The notes under the pieces: model-generated | What the model was told of the DNA's origin: nothing | The model's input: the letters and a program-made list of their open reading frames with translations, nothing else | The model's database searches: none | Assembly (NCBI RefSeq): GCF_024509555.1 | Contig: NZ_JAMWEL010000003.1 | Location: 1-64,000 of the forward strand | Direction: 5' to 3' | DNA: 64,000 nucleotides | Source of the DNA: Streptococcus suis | GTDB taxonomy: Bacteria; Bacillota; Bacilli; Lactobacillales; Streptococcaceae | Program-made: the position numbers and the translations under genes | Part shown: one piece after another, positions 29,474-40,128 of the stretch | Numbering within the stretch: the stretch's first letter is position 1 | Layout: every line of letters starts with the position of its first letter

Positions 29474-30145
29474 CTAATTGAAGAAGGTAACATTGTGCAA
29501 GTGGGGAATTTTTTCAATCTCTGCGATGGAATTTTCACATTGGCGGGCATCGATTTCAATAATCATAATGGCTTTTTCGCCAGCTTGTTCACGTGTCACA
29601 TTCATTTGGGCAATGTTGATATTGTATTTTGATAAGATGTCAGTTACCTTGGCAATCATTCCTGGAACATCCTGATGAACGATGATAATTGTCGGAGTAT
29701 TCATATTGAGGTTGACAGAGAAACCATTAAGCTCGGTTACTTGGATATTACCCCCACCAATCGAAACGCCCGTTGCTGAGATGGACTTTTTGTCATTTTT
29801 AATGATGATTCGAGTAGTATTGGGATGGGGGGTATTGCTGTCCTTATTGACACGCCAGTAAACCTTAATGCCTCGTTCTCTTGCAATATCAAGAGAGTCA
29901 GGAATACGGGGATCATCCGTATCCATGCCCAGAATACCTGCTACCAAGGCTACATCCGTACCGTGACCACGATAGGTCTTGGCAAAGGAATTGTAGAGTT
30001 GAAATTCCACCTCTGTCGGCTCATCGCCGAAGATGGAAGATACAATTTTCCCAATGCGAACCGCACCAGCCGTATGGCTGGAAGATGGTCCAATCATAAC
30101 AGGTCCGATAATATCAAAGACTGACTGAAATTTTAAATTTGTCAT
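29474..30145 (-). CDS. sdaAB: L-serine dehydratase, iron-sulfur type, beta subunit
   Basis: 223 residues. The N-terminal region has IGPVMIGPSSSHTAGAVRIGKIV, the serine-dehydratase beta signature, and the C-terminal ACT domain (about 148-220, PTIIIVHQDVPGMIAKVTDIL) is a regulatory amino-acid-binding fold. I chose the ATG preceded by GAGG rather than the GTG four codons earlier, which would overlap that ribosome site. Confidence 0.95.
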   Translation of the reverse strand: MTNLKFQSVFDIIGPVMIGPSSSHTAGAVRIGKIVSSIFGDEPTEVEFQLYNSFAKTYRGHGTDVALVAGILGMDTDDPRIPDSLDIARERGIKVYWRVNKDSNTPHPNTTRIIIKNDKKSISATGVSIGGGNIQVTELNGFSVNLNMNTPTIIIVHQDVPGMIAKVTDILSKYNINIAQMNVTREQAGEKAIMIIEIDARQCENSIAEIEKIPHLHNVTFFN

Positions 30146-30168
30146 AGCTATCCTCACGTTTTTCTTAA

Positions 30169-31485
<1,317 letters not shown>

Positions 31486-31494
31486 TCAAAAATA

Positions 31495-31526
31495 AAAGCT
31501 TAGCACCCTCGTGCTGAGCTTTTTAT
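31495..31526 (+). terminator. mnmA terminator
   Basis: Arms AAAGCTTAGCAC (31495-31506) and GTGCTGAGCTTT (31511-31522), loop CCTC, T tail. Confidence 0.88.
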
Positions 31527-31527
31527 C

Positions 31528-31917
31528 TTATCCCCAGAAAGTATCTTCGGCTTTTTGGTCGGCTGAGAAGAGCCAAACTTCCTTGATTTTACCATCTTCC
31601 ATACGGAAAAGATCGATACCATTCATGTTTAGTTCTTCACCATCTGTTCGAGTACCGAGGAATGTTACGTTAGCGGCAACAAGAGTATCATTATCGGATA
31701 CCCAGTTTGTCACTACTTTGAATGTTCCATTTGTTTTTTCGGCGAAAGTTGCTAGATGTGCTCCGAGTACTTCCTTACCAATTTTAGCACCAGATGTTGA
31801 ATGATTTCCGGGTTGATGCCAGATAATGTCGTCGGCCATTGTTTCAAAAAGAGCCGCAAAATCACCAGCGATGAGAGCATTGTTATAGGCATTAAAAATT
31901 TCCAAGTTTGTTGACAT
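31528..31917 (-). CDS. SnoaL-like/NTF2-fold protein
   Basis: 129 residues with the NTF2-like fold: FNAYNNALIAGDFAALFETMADDIIWHQPGNHSTSG, then LEVVTNW-type strands and NGIDLFRMEDGKIKEVWLF. Such small proteins are often stress-linked or enzymatic, but the specific role is unknown. GGAGG precedes this ATG; the 16-residue upstream extension has none. It diverges from an HxlR regulator and is probably controlled by it. Confidence 0.85.
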   Translation of the reverse strand: MSTNLEIFNAYNNALIAGDFAALFETMADDIIWHQPGNHSTSGAKIGKEVLGAHLATFAEKTNGTFKVVTNWVSDNDTLVAANVTFLGTRTDGEELNMNGIDLFRMEDGKIKEVWLFSADQKAEDTFWG

Positions 31918-31976
31918 TTGATGTCCTCCAATTTTTTTGATATAGTACATTATAGTCCAATTCAATCAATTATGCA

Positions 31977-32016
31977 AGTAGGTACTTTTGTATTGGTTGG
32001 TATCAAAAGTGATACT
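31977..32016. promoter_or_regulatory. Operator-like inverted repeat between SnoaL and HxlR genes
   Basis: AGTAGGTACTTTT (31977-31989) is an imperfect inverted copy of AAAAGTGATACT (32005-32016). The spacing and GTAC/GTATC character resemble HxlR-family operators. It lies in the shared divergent promoter region. Confidence 0.55.
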
Positions 32017-32042
32017 ATTGTGATAAATAAAGGAGAATTTTT

Positions 32043-32369
32043 TTGAAAAAAGTTAGTGAATATGGTATTTGCCCTTTTGCAACAACGCAAAAAGTCTTGA
32101 CTGGTAAGTGGGGATTGGTGATTATCTACCAACTCAGTACAGGAACGAAACGCTTCAATGAATTACAGCGACTAATTCCAGGTATTACTCAAACCATGTT
32201 AACAAGGCACCTTAGACAATTGGAGGAGGATCGCATTATTAGTCGTACGGTCTATGCAGAAGTACCCCCTCGTGTAGAGTACAGTTTGACTGAAATGGGT
32301 GAAAAATTTCGGGCGGTGCTGGATGCTGTTGAGGCTTGGGGCTTAGAGTATATTGAAACGTTAACGTAA
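32043..32369 (+). CDS. HxlR-family winged-helix regulator
   Basis: 108 residues: YGICPFATTQKVLTGKWGLVIIYQLSTGTKRFNELQRLIPGITQTMLTRHLRQLEEDRIISR, the HxlR signature, with a Cys at position 9 that in some relatives senses electrophiles or oxidants. The start codon is TTG with GGAG upstream. It diverges from the SnoaL-like gene, suggesting local control. Confidence 0.88.
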   Translation: MKKVSEYGICPFATTQKVLTGKWGLVIIYQLSTGTKRFNELQRLIPGITQTMLTRHLRQLEEDRIISRTVYAEVPPRVEYSLTEMGEKFRAVLDAVEAWGLEYIETLT

Positions 32370-32510
32370 CACCAGATTTGAAATTCTACAAATCTTTTGC
32401 TAAAATAAGAGTAACAATTATCATGATGGTCAAAGCTCATGGGAATTGTAGGCTTTTTTGTCCTGCAATTTTCGAGAGTTTTGGCTATTTTTTGCGATTG
32501 GGGAGAGAAG

Positions 32511-32963
32511 ATGGATTTCAGAACGAGACACGACAATCAAATCTTCGGTGTTCGTGCAACGGGCTTGGTGGTACAAGATGAGAAGTTATATCTTGTTAAG
32601 TCGCCTGAGGGGAAATATTGCACCTTAGGTGGAGCTATTCAGCTTGGTGAAACGACGGAAGAGGCTGTCCTGCGGGAAATGCAAGAAGAAATCGGAATTG
32701 ATGTGGAGGTTGGACCACTAGCATTTATTGTTGAAAATCAGTTCACCTTACAGGAGAAATCCTATCATCAGATTGAATTTCTCTATATAGTTACCCCACT
32801 GTCTAATCCTGCTCCCAATCTGGAAGAAGGAAATTCTATTCGCCAGTGTGAATGGGTTGCTTTTGCGGACTTAGAGAAACTGGATCTCAATCCAGCCTTT
32901 CTTAAGACCGAGTTAGCCAACTGGGACGGACAACTAAAGCATTTTATGAACAAAGATAACTAA
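32511..32963 (+). CDS. Nudix hydrolase 1
   Basis: 150 residues with a complete Nudix box GAIQLGETTEEAVLREMQEEIGI (about residues 40-62). Substrate unknown. It is a close paralogue of the third Nudix gene (both start MDFRTR.DNQIFG). I chose the internal ATG by homology with that gene; 24 additional in-frame codons upstream are unlikely. First of three tandem Nudix genes leading into mnmG. Confidence 0.88.
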   Translation: MDFRTRHDNQIFGVRATGLVVQDEKLYLVKSPEGKYCTLGGAIQLGETTEEAVLREMQEEIGIDVEVGPLAFIVENQFTLQEKSYHQIEFLYIVTPLSNPAPNLEEGNSIRQCEWVAFADLEKLDLNPAFLKTELANWDGQLKHFMNKDN

Positions 32964-32978
32964 AGTAGCGGAGGAACC

Positions 32979-33410
32979 ATGCCTGTTAAATTGATTGCCC
33001 ATGTTTTACTGACTGTTGCAGACAGTCACTTGATTATTCAGCGTTCGCAGATTAAGCGTTGCAAGCCCAATGTTTTTCCTCGATATTGGGACATTCCAGG
33101 CGGTCGTGTCGAGGAGAATGAATTGCCCCGTGATGCCGCAGTGAGAGAGTGTTTTGAAGAAACAGGTATTTTGATAGAAAAGGAAAATCTGACCATTATC
33201 CATGAAGATAGTCAGTTTGATGAAGAGAAGCAGACTGTATTTACGAGGCTGGTCTATGAAGTGAAGCTTCTTGAGCAGCCCAAAACAATCCTTCTTGACC
33301 CAGAAGAGCATACTGACTTTCTATGGTTAACCTATAACAATGAAAACAAGAGCAACTTAGTTCCATATCTAGAAGAGATTTTAGAAAAGAAAAGGAAGAA
33401 TGGATTTTAG
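32979..33410 (+). CDS. Nudix hydrolase 2
   Basis: 143 residues with Nudix box GRVEENELPRDAAVRECFEETGI. It is a different subfamily from its neighbours (starts MPVKLIAHVLLTVADSHLIIQRS). It begins 15 bases after Nudix 1 and overlaps Nudix 3 by 11 bases. Substrate unknown. Confidence 0.88.
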   Translation: MPVKLIAHVLLTVADSHLIIQRSQIKRCKPNVFPRYWDIPGGRVEENELPRDAAVRECFEETGILIEKENLTIIHEDSQFDEEKQTVFTRLVYEVKLLEQPKTILLDPEEHTDFLWLTYNNENKSNLVPYLEEILEKKRKNGF

Positions 33411-33861
33411 GACCAGAATTGACAATCAGATTTTTGGTATTCGGGCGACTGCATTGATTATAAAAGATGGGAAAATATTTCTCACGAAGGACTCTAAGGG
33501 GCGTTATTATACCATTGGCGGTGCGGTTGAGGTCAATGAGGTAGCAACAGATGCGGCTATTCGAGAAGTCAAAGAAGAATTAGGGATTGACAGTCGTGTC
33601 AACCAACTAGCTTTTGTCGTTGAAAATCAGTTCACACACGAAGACAGAGATTTTCACAATATCGAGTTTCATTTTATCGTGGAGCCTATTGGAGAAATGC
33701 CTAAGGAGATGATTGAAGGGAAGTTGAAGCAAGCTTGTGAATGGATTGCACTTGACAAGCTTGTCAACCTAGATGTCGTACCAGCTTTTCTGGCAGAGGA
33801 ATTGCCAAACTGGAGTGGACAAGTTAAACACATTATGAACATGAAGGAGAAAACAACATGA
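33400..33861 (+). CDS. Nudix hydrolase 3
   Basis: 153 residues with Nudix box [23 protein letters not shown]. Paralogue of Nudix 1, sharing MDFRTR.DNQIFG.RAT, the VENQFT segment and the C-terminal PAFLxxELxNWxGQxKHxMN. Its stop overlaps the mnmG start (ATGA), so it is translationally coupled to mnmG. Substrate unknown. Confidence 0.88.
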   Translation: MDFRTRIDNQIFGIRATALIIKDGKIFLTKDSKGRYYTIGGAVEVNEVATDAAIREVKEELGIDSRVNQLAFVVENQFTHEDRDFHNIEFHFIVEPIGEMPKEMIEGKLKQACEWIALDKLVNLDVVPAFLAEELPNWSGQVKHIMNMKEKTT

Positions 33862-35774
33862 CACACACATTTGCAGAAAACTATGATGTCATCGTGATTG
33901 GAGCGGGGCATGCTGGTGTAGAAGCGGGCTTGGCAGCCAGTCGGATGGGCTGTAAGACCTTGCTTGCAACTATTAACTTGGATATGGTGGCTTTTATGCC
34001 CTGTAATCCCTCCATTGGTGGCTCTGCCAAGGGGATTGTGGTAAGGGAAATCGATGCCTTGGGTGGCGAAATGGGCCGCAACATTGACAAGACCTACATT
34101 CAGATGAAAATGCTTAATATGGGTAAGGGGCCAGCTGTTCGTGCCTTGCGGGCTCAGGCGGATAAGGCAGAGTATGCAGCAGAGATGAAGCGGACGGTGG
34201 AGCGTCAGGAAAATCTGACCCTGCGTCAAACCATGATTGATGAGATTTTGGTGGAAGAGGGTAAGGTAATCGGTGTCCGCACGGCTACCAATCAGAAATT
34301 CTCAGCCAAGGCAGTTGTGGTGACGACGGGTACAGCCTTGCGTGGTGAGATTATCATCGGGGACCTCAAATATTCGTCAGGACCTAACAATAGCTTGGCT
34401 TCTATCACGTTGGCGGATAACCTGAAAGAACTTGGACTTGAAATTGGTCGTTTCAAGACAGGGACACCACCGCGTGTCAATGCTCGTACCATTAACTACG
34501 AAGAAACCGAGATTCAACCAGGCGATGATAAGCCAAACCATTTTTCATTCTTGTCCAAGGACGAGGATTATTTGCAGGATCAAATTCCTTGCTGGTTGAC
34601 CTATACTAATGCGACCAGCCATGAGATTATCAATAGCAATCTTCACCGAGCACCCATGTTTTCAGGAATTGTTAAGGGGATTGGTCCCCGTTATTGTCCC
34701 TCCATTGAGGATAAGATTGTTCGTTTTGCGGATAAGGAACGCCACCAGCTTTTCTTAGAGCCAGAAGGTTGCAATACCGATGAAATCTATGTTCAAGGGC
34801 TGTCAACCAGTCTGCCAGAAGATGTACAGCAGGACTTGATTCACTCTATTAAAGGTTTAGAAAATGCCCAGATGATGCGGACAGGGTACGCCATTGAGTA
34901 CGATATGGTTATGCCTCATCAGTTGCGGGCGACGCTTGAAACCAAGAAGATTTCAGGGCTCTTTACAGCAGGTCAGACCAACGGAACATCAGGTTATGAA
35001 GAAGCAGCAGGTCAGGGAATTATCGCTGGGATCAATGCCGCCCTCAAGGTACAGGGCAAGCCTGAGTTGATTTTGAAACGAAGCGACGGCTACATTGGTG
35101 TCATGATTGATGACCTGGTAACCAAGGGAACGGTGGAGCCTTACCGCCTCTTGACCAGTCGGGCAGAATACCGCTTGATTCTGCGTCATGACAATGCCGA
35201 TATGCGACTGACGGAGATTGGTCGTCAGGTTGGCTTGGTAGATGATGAACGCTGGCAGGTCTTCCAGATTCACAAAAACCAATTTGACAACGAAATGAAA
35301 CGTTTGGAGTCTATCAAACTCAAGCCAATCAAGGAAACCAACGAAAAGGTTGTTGCCATGGGCTTCAAGCCTCTGACGGATGCCCTTACCGCCAAGGAAT
35401 TCATGCGTCGTCCAGATGTGACTTACGCAGATGCGGTAGCCTTTATCGGCCCTGCGGCAGAGGACTTGGATGCCAAGACCATTGAATTGATTGAAACAGA
35501 AGTCAAGTACGAGGGCTACATTGCCAAGGCCTTGGATCAGGTGGAGAAGATGAAACGTATGGAAGAAAAACGAATTCCAGCTGACATTGACTGGGATGAT
35601 ATTGACTCCATTGCGACCGAGGCTCGTCAGAAATTCAAGCTGATTTCACCAGAAACCATTGGCCAGGCTAGTCGGATTTCCGGTGTCAATCCAGCCGACA
35701 TCTCCATTCTCATGGTCTACTTGGAAGGACGCAGTCGTTCCATTTCTAAAAACAAATCAAAGGACAGTCAGTAA
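33858..35774 (+). CDS. mnmG: tRNA uridine-5-carboxymethylaminomethyl modification enzyme MnmG
   Basis: A 638-residue FAD enzyme acting with MnmE on U34 of tRNA. The Rossmann motif is [19 protein letters not shown], the MnmG family signature is around [27 protein letters not shown], and the C-terminal helical domain (about 560-625) binds MnmE. Full family length. It is the last gene of an operon that starts with the three Nudix genes. Confidence 0.98.
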   Translation: MTHTFAENYDVIVIGAGHAGVEAGLAASRMGCKTLLATINLDMVAFMPCNPSIGGSAKGIVVREIDALGGEMGRNIDKTYIQMKMLNMGKGPAVRALRAQADKAEYAAEMKRTVERQENLTLRQTMIDEILVEEGKVIGVRTATNQKFSAKAVVVTTGTALRGEIIIGDLKYSSGPNNSLASITLADNLKELGLEIGRFKTGTPPRVNARTINYEETEIQPGDDKPNHFSFLSKDEDYLQDQIPCWLTYTNATSHEIINSNLHRAPMFSGIVKGIGPRYCPSIEDKIVRFADKERHQLFLEPEGCNTDEIYVQGLSTSLPEDVQQDLIHSIKGLENAQMMRTGYAIEYDMVMPHQLRATLETKKISGLFTAGQTNGTSGYEEAAGQGIIAGINAALKVQGKPELILKRSDGYIGVMIDDLVTKGTVEPYRLLTSRAEYRLILRHDNADMRLTEIGRQVGLVDDERWQVFQIHKNQFDNEMKRLESIKLKPIKETNEKVVAMGFKPLTDALTAKEFMRRPDVTYADAVAFIGPAAEDLDAKTIELIETEVKYEGYIAKALDQVEKMKRMEEKRIPADIDWDDIDSIATEARQKFKLISPETIGQASRISGVNPADISILMVYLEGRSRSISKNKSKDSQ

Positions 35775-35787
35775 GGCTGTTCTTTTC
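35759..35787 (+). terminator. Weak terminator after mnmG
   Basis: AAAGGACAG and CTGTTCTTT pair across the mnmG stop, followed by a short T-rich stretch. Confidence 0.5.
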
Positions 35788-35854
35788 TTGTGCGTGCTAG
35801 CGAAAACTAGCAATTTCTTGTGATTTGTGGTAAAATGGCAGGCAGAGGTTAGTG

Positions 35855-37816
35855 ATGAAAAAATTTCGGTTTTCGACAATTCATTTTGTCATGATAGGCG
35901 TTATCTTGTTTGGAATGGTGGCATTGTTCCATCAATTATCTCCAACAAGTGCCTTTACTATTTTGGCTCTACTAGTGAGCTTAAGTGTATTGGTTGCCTT
36001 ATTTATCTATCAAAAACATTCTTACGAATTTAGTGAGTTAGAACAAATAGAATATCTCAATCATCAGGCCAATTCGGGCTTGATGATGCTTCTGGATAAG
36101 ATGCCGGTCGGAGTGATTAAGGTTCGGCCGGATAGCAATCAAGTGGAGTGGTTTAATCCCTTTGCAGAGCTGATTTTTGCTCAGGAAAATGGGGGATTTG
36201 ACCAGAAGAAACTGCGTGAAATTATTGATGTGGGTCTGGATGAGGATCGTGTCTATGCTAATTTTTCTGGGAAAAGATACCTGGTTAACGTTGATTTCGA
36301 CCATGGTTTGTTTTACTTCTTTGATGCTTCATCAGAGTATTCAGCGACAAATAGTCTAATTGGTAGTCGACCGGTTATCGGAATTATTTCTGTTGATAAT
36401 TATGATGAGCTTGAAGATACGGTGACGGATTCACAGATTAGTCAGGTCAATTCATTTTTGGCTCAGTTTGTTTCTGATTTCTGCCACGATTACGGTATCT
36501 ATTACCGTCGTGGAACCATGGATCGTTTTTACTTCTTTACGGATTACTCTGTTTTAGAAATGTTGATTGAAAATAAGTTCTCTGTTATTGATAAATTCCG
36601 TGAAGAAGCCAAAAAATTGGAGCTAGGCTTAACGCTTAGTATGGGTTTGGCCTATGGTGATGGCAACCATTATCAGATTGGACAGATAGCTCTTCAAAAT
36701 CTTAACATGGCTGAAGTTCGTGGAGGAGATCAGGTTGTGGTCAAGGAAAATGACGAGAGTAAGCAACCGCTTTTCTTTGGCGGAGGTTCAGCTTCATCAG
36801 TAAAACGAACTCGTACTCGAACGCGTGCCATGATGACAGCCGTATCTGATAAGCTCAAATCGGTGGATGCTGTCTTTGTTGTCGGACACCGTAATTTGGA
36901 TATGGATGCTCTGGGTTCAGCAGTTGGGATGCAATATTTTGCCCAAAATATCATGAACAATGCCTATACGGTTTATAATCCTGACGAGATGGCACCAGAT
37001 ATTGCACGGGCCATTAAAAAGTTGAGTGATGAAAATTGTTCTAATCTGATTACTGTTGAGGAAGCCAAGAAAATGGTTACTTTCCAATCCTTGTTAATCA
37101 TGGTTGACCATTCCAAGATTGGTTTGACCTTGGACAAGGAACTCTATGAGCAATTCAGTCAGGTTGTGATTGTGGATCATCATCGTAGGGATACAGATTT
37201 TCCAAGCAATGCTGTATTGACATATATCGAAAGTGGAGCTAGCTCAGCCAGCGAATTAGTGACGGAGTTGGTGCAATTCCAAAACGATAAACGCCATAAG
37301 CTCAATCGTTTGCAATCCAGTCTGTTGATGGCTGGAATTATGCTGGATACCAAGAATTTCACTTCTCGGGTAACCAGTCGGACCTTTGATGTGGCTAGCT
37401 ATTTGCGTACACGTGGTAGCGATAGTCTTGAAATTCAGCAGATTTCAGCGACAGATTTCGATGCCTATCGTCAAATCAATGAATTGATTTTGCGTGGGGA
37501 GAAGTTGGAGCCACATATTGTGATTGCTTGTGGTGAGGAAAGCTTGGAGTATGACACGATCGTTCCAAGTAAGGCAGCTAATACCATATTGGATATGGCT
37601 GGCATTGAGGCAGTCTTTGTTGTTACCAAAAATACCAAAGGGTATGTCGCCATTTCCGCAAGAAGTCATAGCAAGGTCAATGTTCAGCGGATTATGGAAG
37701 AAATGGGGGGCGGAGGTCATTTCAATTTGGCTGCAGCCCAGGTCTATGACCAAACCCTTGAACAAGTTAAGAATAACCTCATCAGTAAAATTTATGAGGA
37801 AATAAAAGAAAGTTAG
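35855..37816 (+). CDS. gdpP: Cyclic-di-AMP phosphodiesterase GdpP
   Basis: 653 residues: two N-terminal helices (about 8-55), a PAS-like domain, a degenerate GGDEF domain (about 170-300, lacking GGDEF residues), then a DHH domain (VVGHRNLDMDALGSA, VDHSKIG, IVDHHRRD) and DHHA1 with GGGGHFNLAAAQ. It hydrolyses c-di-AMP to pApA. The ATG rather than the adjacent GTG is chosen because AGAGG is spaced correctly. It heads gdpP-rplI-dnaB. Confidence 0.96.
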   Translation: MKKFRFSTIHFVMIGVILFGMVALFHQLSPTSAFTILALLVSLSVLVALFIYQKHSYEFSELEQIEYLNHQANSGLMMLLDKMPVGVIKVRPDSNQVEWFNPFAELIFAQENGGFDQKKLREIIDVGLDEDRVYANFSGKRYLVNVDFDHGLFYFFDASSEYSATNSLIGSRPVIGIISVDNYDELEDTVTDSQISQVNSFLAQFVSDFCHDYGIYYRRGTMDRFYFFTDYSVLEMLIENKFSVIDKFREEAKKLELGLTLSMGLAYGDGNHYQIGQIALQNLNMAEVRGGDQVVVKENDESKQPLFFGGGSASSVKRTRTRTRAMMTAVSDKLKSVDAVFVVGHRNLDMDALGSAVGMQYFAQNIMNNAYTVYNPDEMAPDIARAIKKLSDENCSNLITVEEAKKMVTFQSLLIMVDHSKIGLTLDKELYEQFSQVVIVDHHRRDTDFPSNAVLTYIESGASSASELVTELVQFQNDKRHKLNRLQSSLLMAGIMLDTKNFTSRVTSRTFDVASYLRTRGSDSLEIQQISATDFDAYRQINELILRGEKLEPHIVIACGEESLEYDTIVPSKAANTILDMAGIEAVFVVTKNTKGYVAISARSHSKVNVQRIMEEMGGGGHFNLAAAQVYDQTLEQVKNNLISKIYEEIKES

Positions 37817-37825
37817 GTGAAGCAG

Positions 37826-38278
37826 ATGAAAGTTATCTTTTTGGCAGATGTAAAAGGTCAGGGAAAAAAAGGCGAAATCAAGGAAGTTCCAACAGGTTAT
37901 GCCCAAAACTTCTTGATTAAGAAAAATTTAGCTAAAGAAGCTACAACCCAAGCAATCAGCGCCCTACGTGGTCAAGAAAAATCGAAAGCTAAGGCTCATG
38001 CAGAAATGATTGCTGAAGCAGAGGCTATCAAGGCTAAGTTGGCAGAAGAAGCTACGTTAGTGAAATTTGTCGAAAAAGTTGGTCCAGATGGTCGTACATT
38101 TGGTTCTATCACTAGCAAGAAGATTGCTGAAGAATTGGAAAAACAATTTGGTATTAAGATTGACAAACGTCATATCCAATTGGACCACCCAATTCGTGCC
38201 CTTGGTTTGATTGATGTTCCTGTCAAAATCTATCAAGATGTGACAGGTGTTATCAATTTGAGTATTAAAGAAGCTTAG
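37826..38278 (+). CDS. rplI: 50S ribosomal protein L9
   Basis: 150 residues: N-terminal rRNA-binding lobe [36 protein letters not shown] (L9 signature), long connecting helix and C-terminal lobe. Start chosen at the ATG after AGGTGA, not the GTG three codons earlier. It is ten bases after gdpP and co-transcribed. Confidence 0.98.
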   Translation: MKVIFLADVKGQGKKGEIKEVPTGYAQNFLIKKNLAKEATTQAISALRGQEKSKAKAHAEMIAEAEAIKAKLAEEATLVKFVEKVGPDGRTFGSITSKKIAEELEKQFGIKIDKRHIQLDHPIRALGLIDVPVKIYQDVTGVINLSIKEA

Positions 38279-38311
38279 AAGAGTTATCATTGTCAGTGAG
38301 GAGGTGAGATC

Positions 38312-39667
38312 TTGGCAGAGTTGGATGAATTGCGGGTGCAACCGCAGGATATTCTAGCTGAACAATCGGTATTAGGAGCTATTTTCCTTGATGAAGGCAA
38401 GTTGGTCTTTGTTCGTGAATATATCGAGGCAGAGGATTTTTTCAAGCATGCCCATAAGCTGATTTTCAAGGCCATGATTGCTCTTTCTGATAGAAATGAG
38501 GCAATTGATGCGACTACCATGCGTAACTATTTAGTGAACCATGGTGATTTGGAAAATATCGGTGGTTTGGCATACTTGGCTGAAATTATCAGTTCGGTAC
38601 CGACGGCAGCCAATGCGGAATTCTATGCCAAGATTGTCGCTGAAAAATCAAATCTCCGTAAGCTGATTGCTCGTTTGACGGATGCAGTTAATCAGGCTTA
38701 TGAGGGTGCGGATGGTTCAGATGACATTATTGCCAATGCTGAGAAGGCTCTGATTGATGTAAGCGAAGGTGCTAGTCGAAGTGGTTTCAAGCGGATTGAT
38801 GATGTCTTAAATATCAACTTTGATAACCTTGAGACACGTGCAAAGCAGACATCGGATATTACAGGGATTGCAACTGGCTATCCCGCTCTTGATGCCATGA
38901 CAACGGGTCTGCATGAGGAGGAGTTGATTATTCTTGCGGCTCGTCCTGCAGTTGGTAAGACGGCCTTTGCTCTCAATATTGCTCAGAATATTGGTACAAA
39001 ATTAGGTTTGACCGTCGCCATCTTTTCTTTGGAGATGGGTGCGGAGAGCTTGGTGGACCGTATGTTGGCTTCTGAGGGAGTTATCAATTCGCGTTCCATT
39101 CGTACGGGTCATTTGACGCAGGAAGAGTGGAATAAGTATATGGTGGCTCAAGCTAACCTGGCTCGGGCTAGTATCTATATTGATGATACACCAGGTATCA
39201 AGATTACAGAGATTCGTTCGCGTTCACGTAAGTTGGCTCAGGAAACGGGCAATCTAGGCTTGATCTTGATTGACTATCTTCAGTTGATTACAGGAACTGG
39301 TCGGGAAAACCGGCAACAAGAGGTTTCAGAGATTTCCCGTCAGTTGAAGATTTTGGCCAAGGAATTGAAAGTTCCAGTTATTGCCCTCAGTCAGTTGTCG
39401 CGTGGAGTTGAACAGCGGCAGGACAAGCGACCTGTTTTGTCAGATATTCGTGAATCGGGATCTATTGAGCAGGATGCGGATATCGTAGCCTTCTTGTATC
39501 GTGATGATTATTATGAACGAGGTGAGCAGGAAGACGGCGGCATTCCAAATAACACGGTTGAGGTGATTATCGAGAAAAACCGTTCCGGTGCGCGTGGTAC
39601 CGTGGAACTGATGTTCCAAAAAGAGTACAATAAATTTGCAAGTATTTCCAAGAGAGAGGATGGATAG
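38312..39667 (+). CDS. dnaB: Replicative DNA helicase DnaB (DnaC in Bacillus)
   Basis: 451 residues: N-terminal DnaB domain (QDILAEQSVLGAIFLDEGKLVFV), linker, RecA-like domain with Walker A AARPAVGKTAFALNIA and Walker B LILIDYLQLI, and downstream motif RESGSIEQDADIVAFLYR. Hexameric replication-fork helicase. It starts at TTG with a very strong GAGGAGGTGA site. Third gene after gdpP-rplI. Confidence 0.97.
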   Translation: MAELDELRVQPQDILAEQSVLGAIFLDEGKLVFVREYIEAEDFFKHAHKLIFKAMIALSDRNEAIDATTMRNYLVNHGDLENIGGLAYLAEIISSVPTAANAEFYAKIVAEKSNLRKLIARLTDAVNQAYEGADGSDDIIANAEKALIDVSEGASRSGFKRIDDVLNINFDNLETRAKQTSDITGIATGYPALDAMTTGLHEEELIILAARPAVGKTAFALNIAQNIGTKLGLTVAIFSLEMGAESLVDRMLASEGVINSRSIRTGHLTQEEWNKYMVAQANLARASIYIDDTPGIKITEIRSRSRKLAQETGNLGLILIDYLQLITGTGRENRQQEVSEISRQLKILAKELKVPVIALSQLSRGVEQRQDKRPVLSDIRESGSIEQDADIVAFLYRDDYYERGEQEDGGIPNNTVEVIIEKNRSGARGTVELMFQKEYNKFASISKREDG

Positions 39668-39670
39668 AGA

Positions 39671-39922
39671 ATGAGTGATGCATTTACAGATGTTGCTAAG
39701 ATGAAGCAAATCAAGCAGGATATTAAAGACCATGAGGGACAGATTGTGGAATTGACCCTTGAAAATGGTCGTAAGCGTGAGAAGAATAAGCAAGGACGAA
39801 TTATTGAGGTCTATCAATCCCTCTTTATCGTAGAGTTTGAAGATCCAAACAATACTTTTGTAGAATCCTATACTTACTCAGATATTTTGACTGAAAAGAT
39901 TTTGATTCATTATTTGGATTAA
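39671..39922 (+). CDS. veg: Veg family protein
   Basis: 83 residues resembling Bacillus Veg (VELTLENGRKREKNKQGRIIEVYQSLFIVEFED..TFVESYTYSDILTE). Veg stimulates biofilm formation in B. subtilis; its role in streptococci is not established. It starts three bases after dnaB, with GAGAGGATGG as the ribosome site lying in the dnaB end. Confidence 0.85.
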   Translation: MSDAFTDVAKMKQIKQDIKDHEGQIVELTLENGRKREKNKQGRIIEVYQSLFIVEFEDPNNTFVESYTYSDILTEKILIHYLD

Positions 39923-39930
39923 TCGATGAA

Positions 39931-39965
39931 AAAGGCTTTACAGAGCCTTTTTTTTGTGCTATACT
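39931..39965 (+). promoter_or_regulatory. veg terminator with embedded rpsD promoter
   Basis: Terminator arms AAAGGCT (39931-39937) and AGCCTTT (39944-39950) plus a T-run. Within the terminator, TTTACA at 39937-39942 and TATACT at 39960-39965 form a -35/-10 pair with a 17-bp spacer for rpsD. Confidence 0.75.
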
Positions 39966-39970
39966 AACCT

Positions 39971-40110
39971 TTGTGCGAAATAACAGCAGAGCAAAATGAA
40001 GCTCGTCAACAGAAGGTCAGCAAGAAGAGTAATCGTTGCTGTTTCGATGAAGGCCTCCTGCACGAATCAGGTTTGCTTAAAACGTTATTTCCTACAATAA
40101 TTATTTTTTA
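39971..40110 (+). promoter_or_regulatory. Structured rpsD leader, probable S4 autoregulatory RNA
   Basis: GAAATAAC (39977-39984) is complementary to GTTATTTC (40084-40091), and the overlapping AACAGCA (39982-39988) is complementary to TGCTGTT (40037-40043). The two pairings share three bases and could be alternatives. A structured leader before rpsD fits S4 feedback repression known in Firmicutes. Confidence 0.6.
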
Positions 40111-40128
40111 TTTTAGGAGGACATAACT

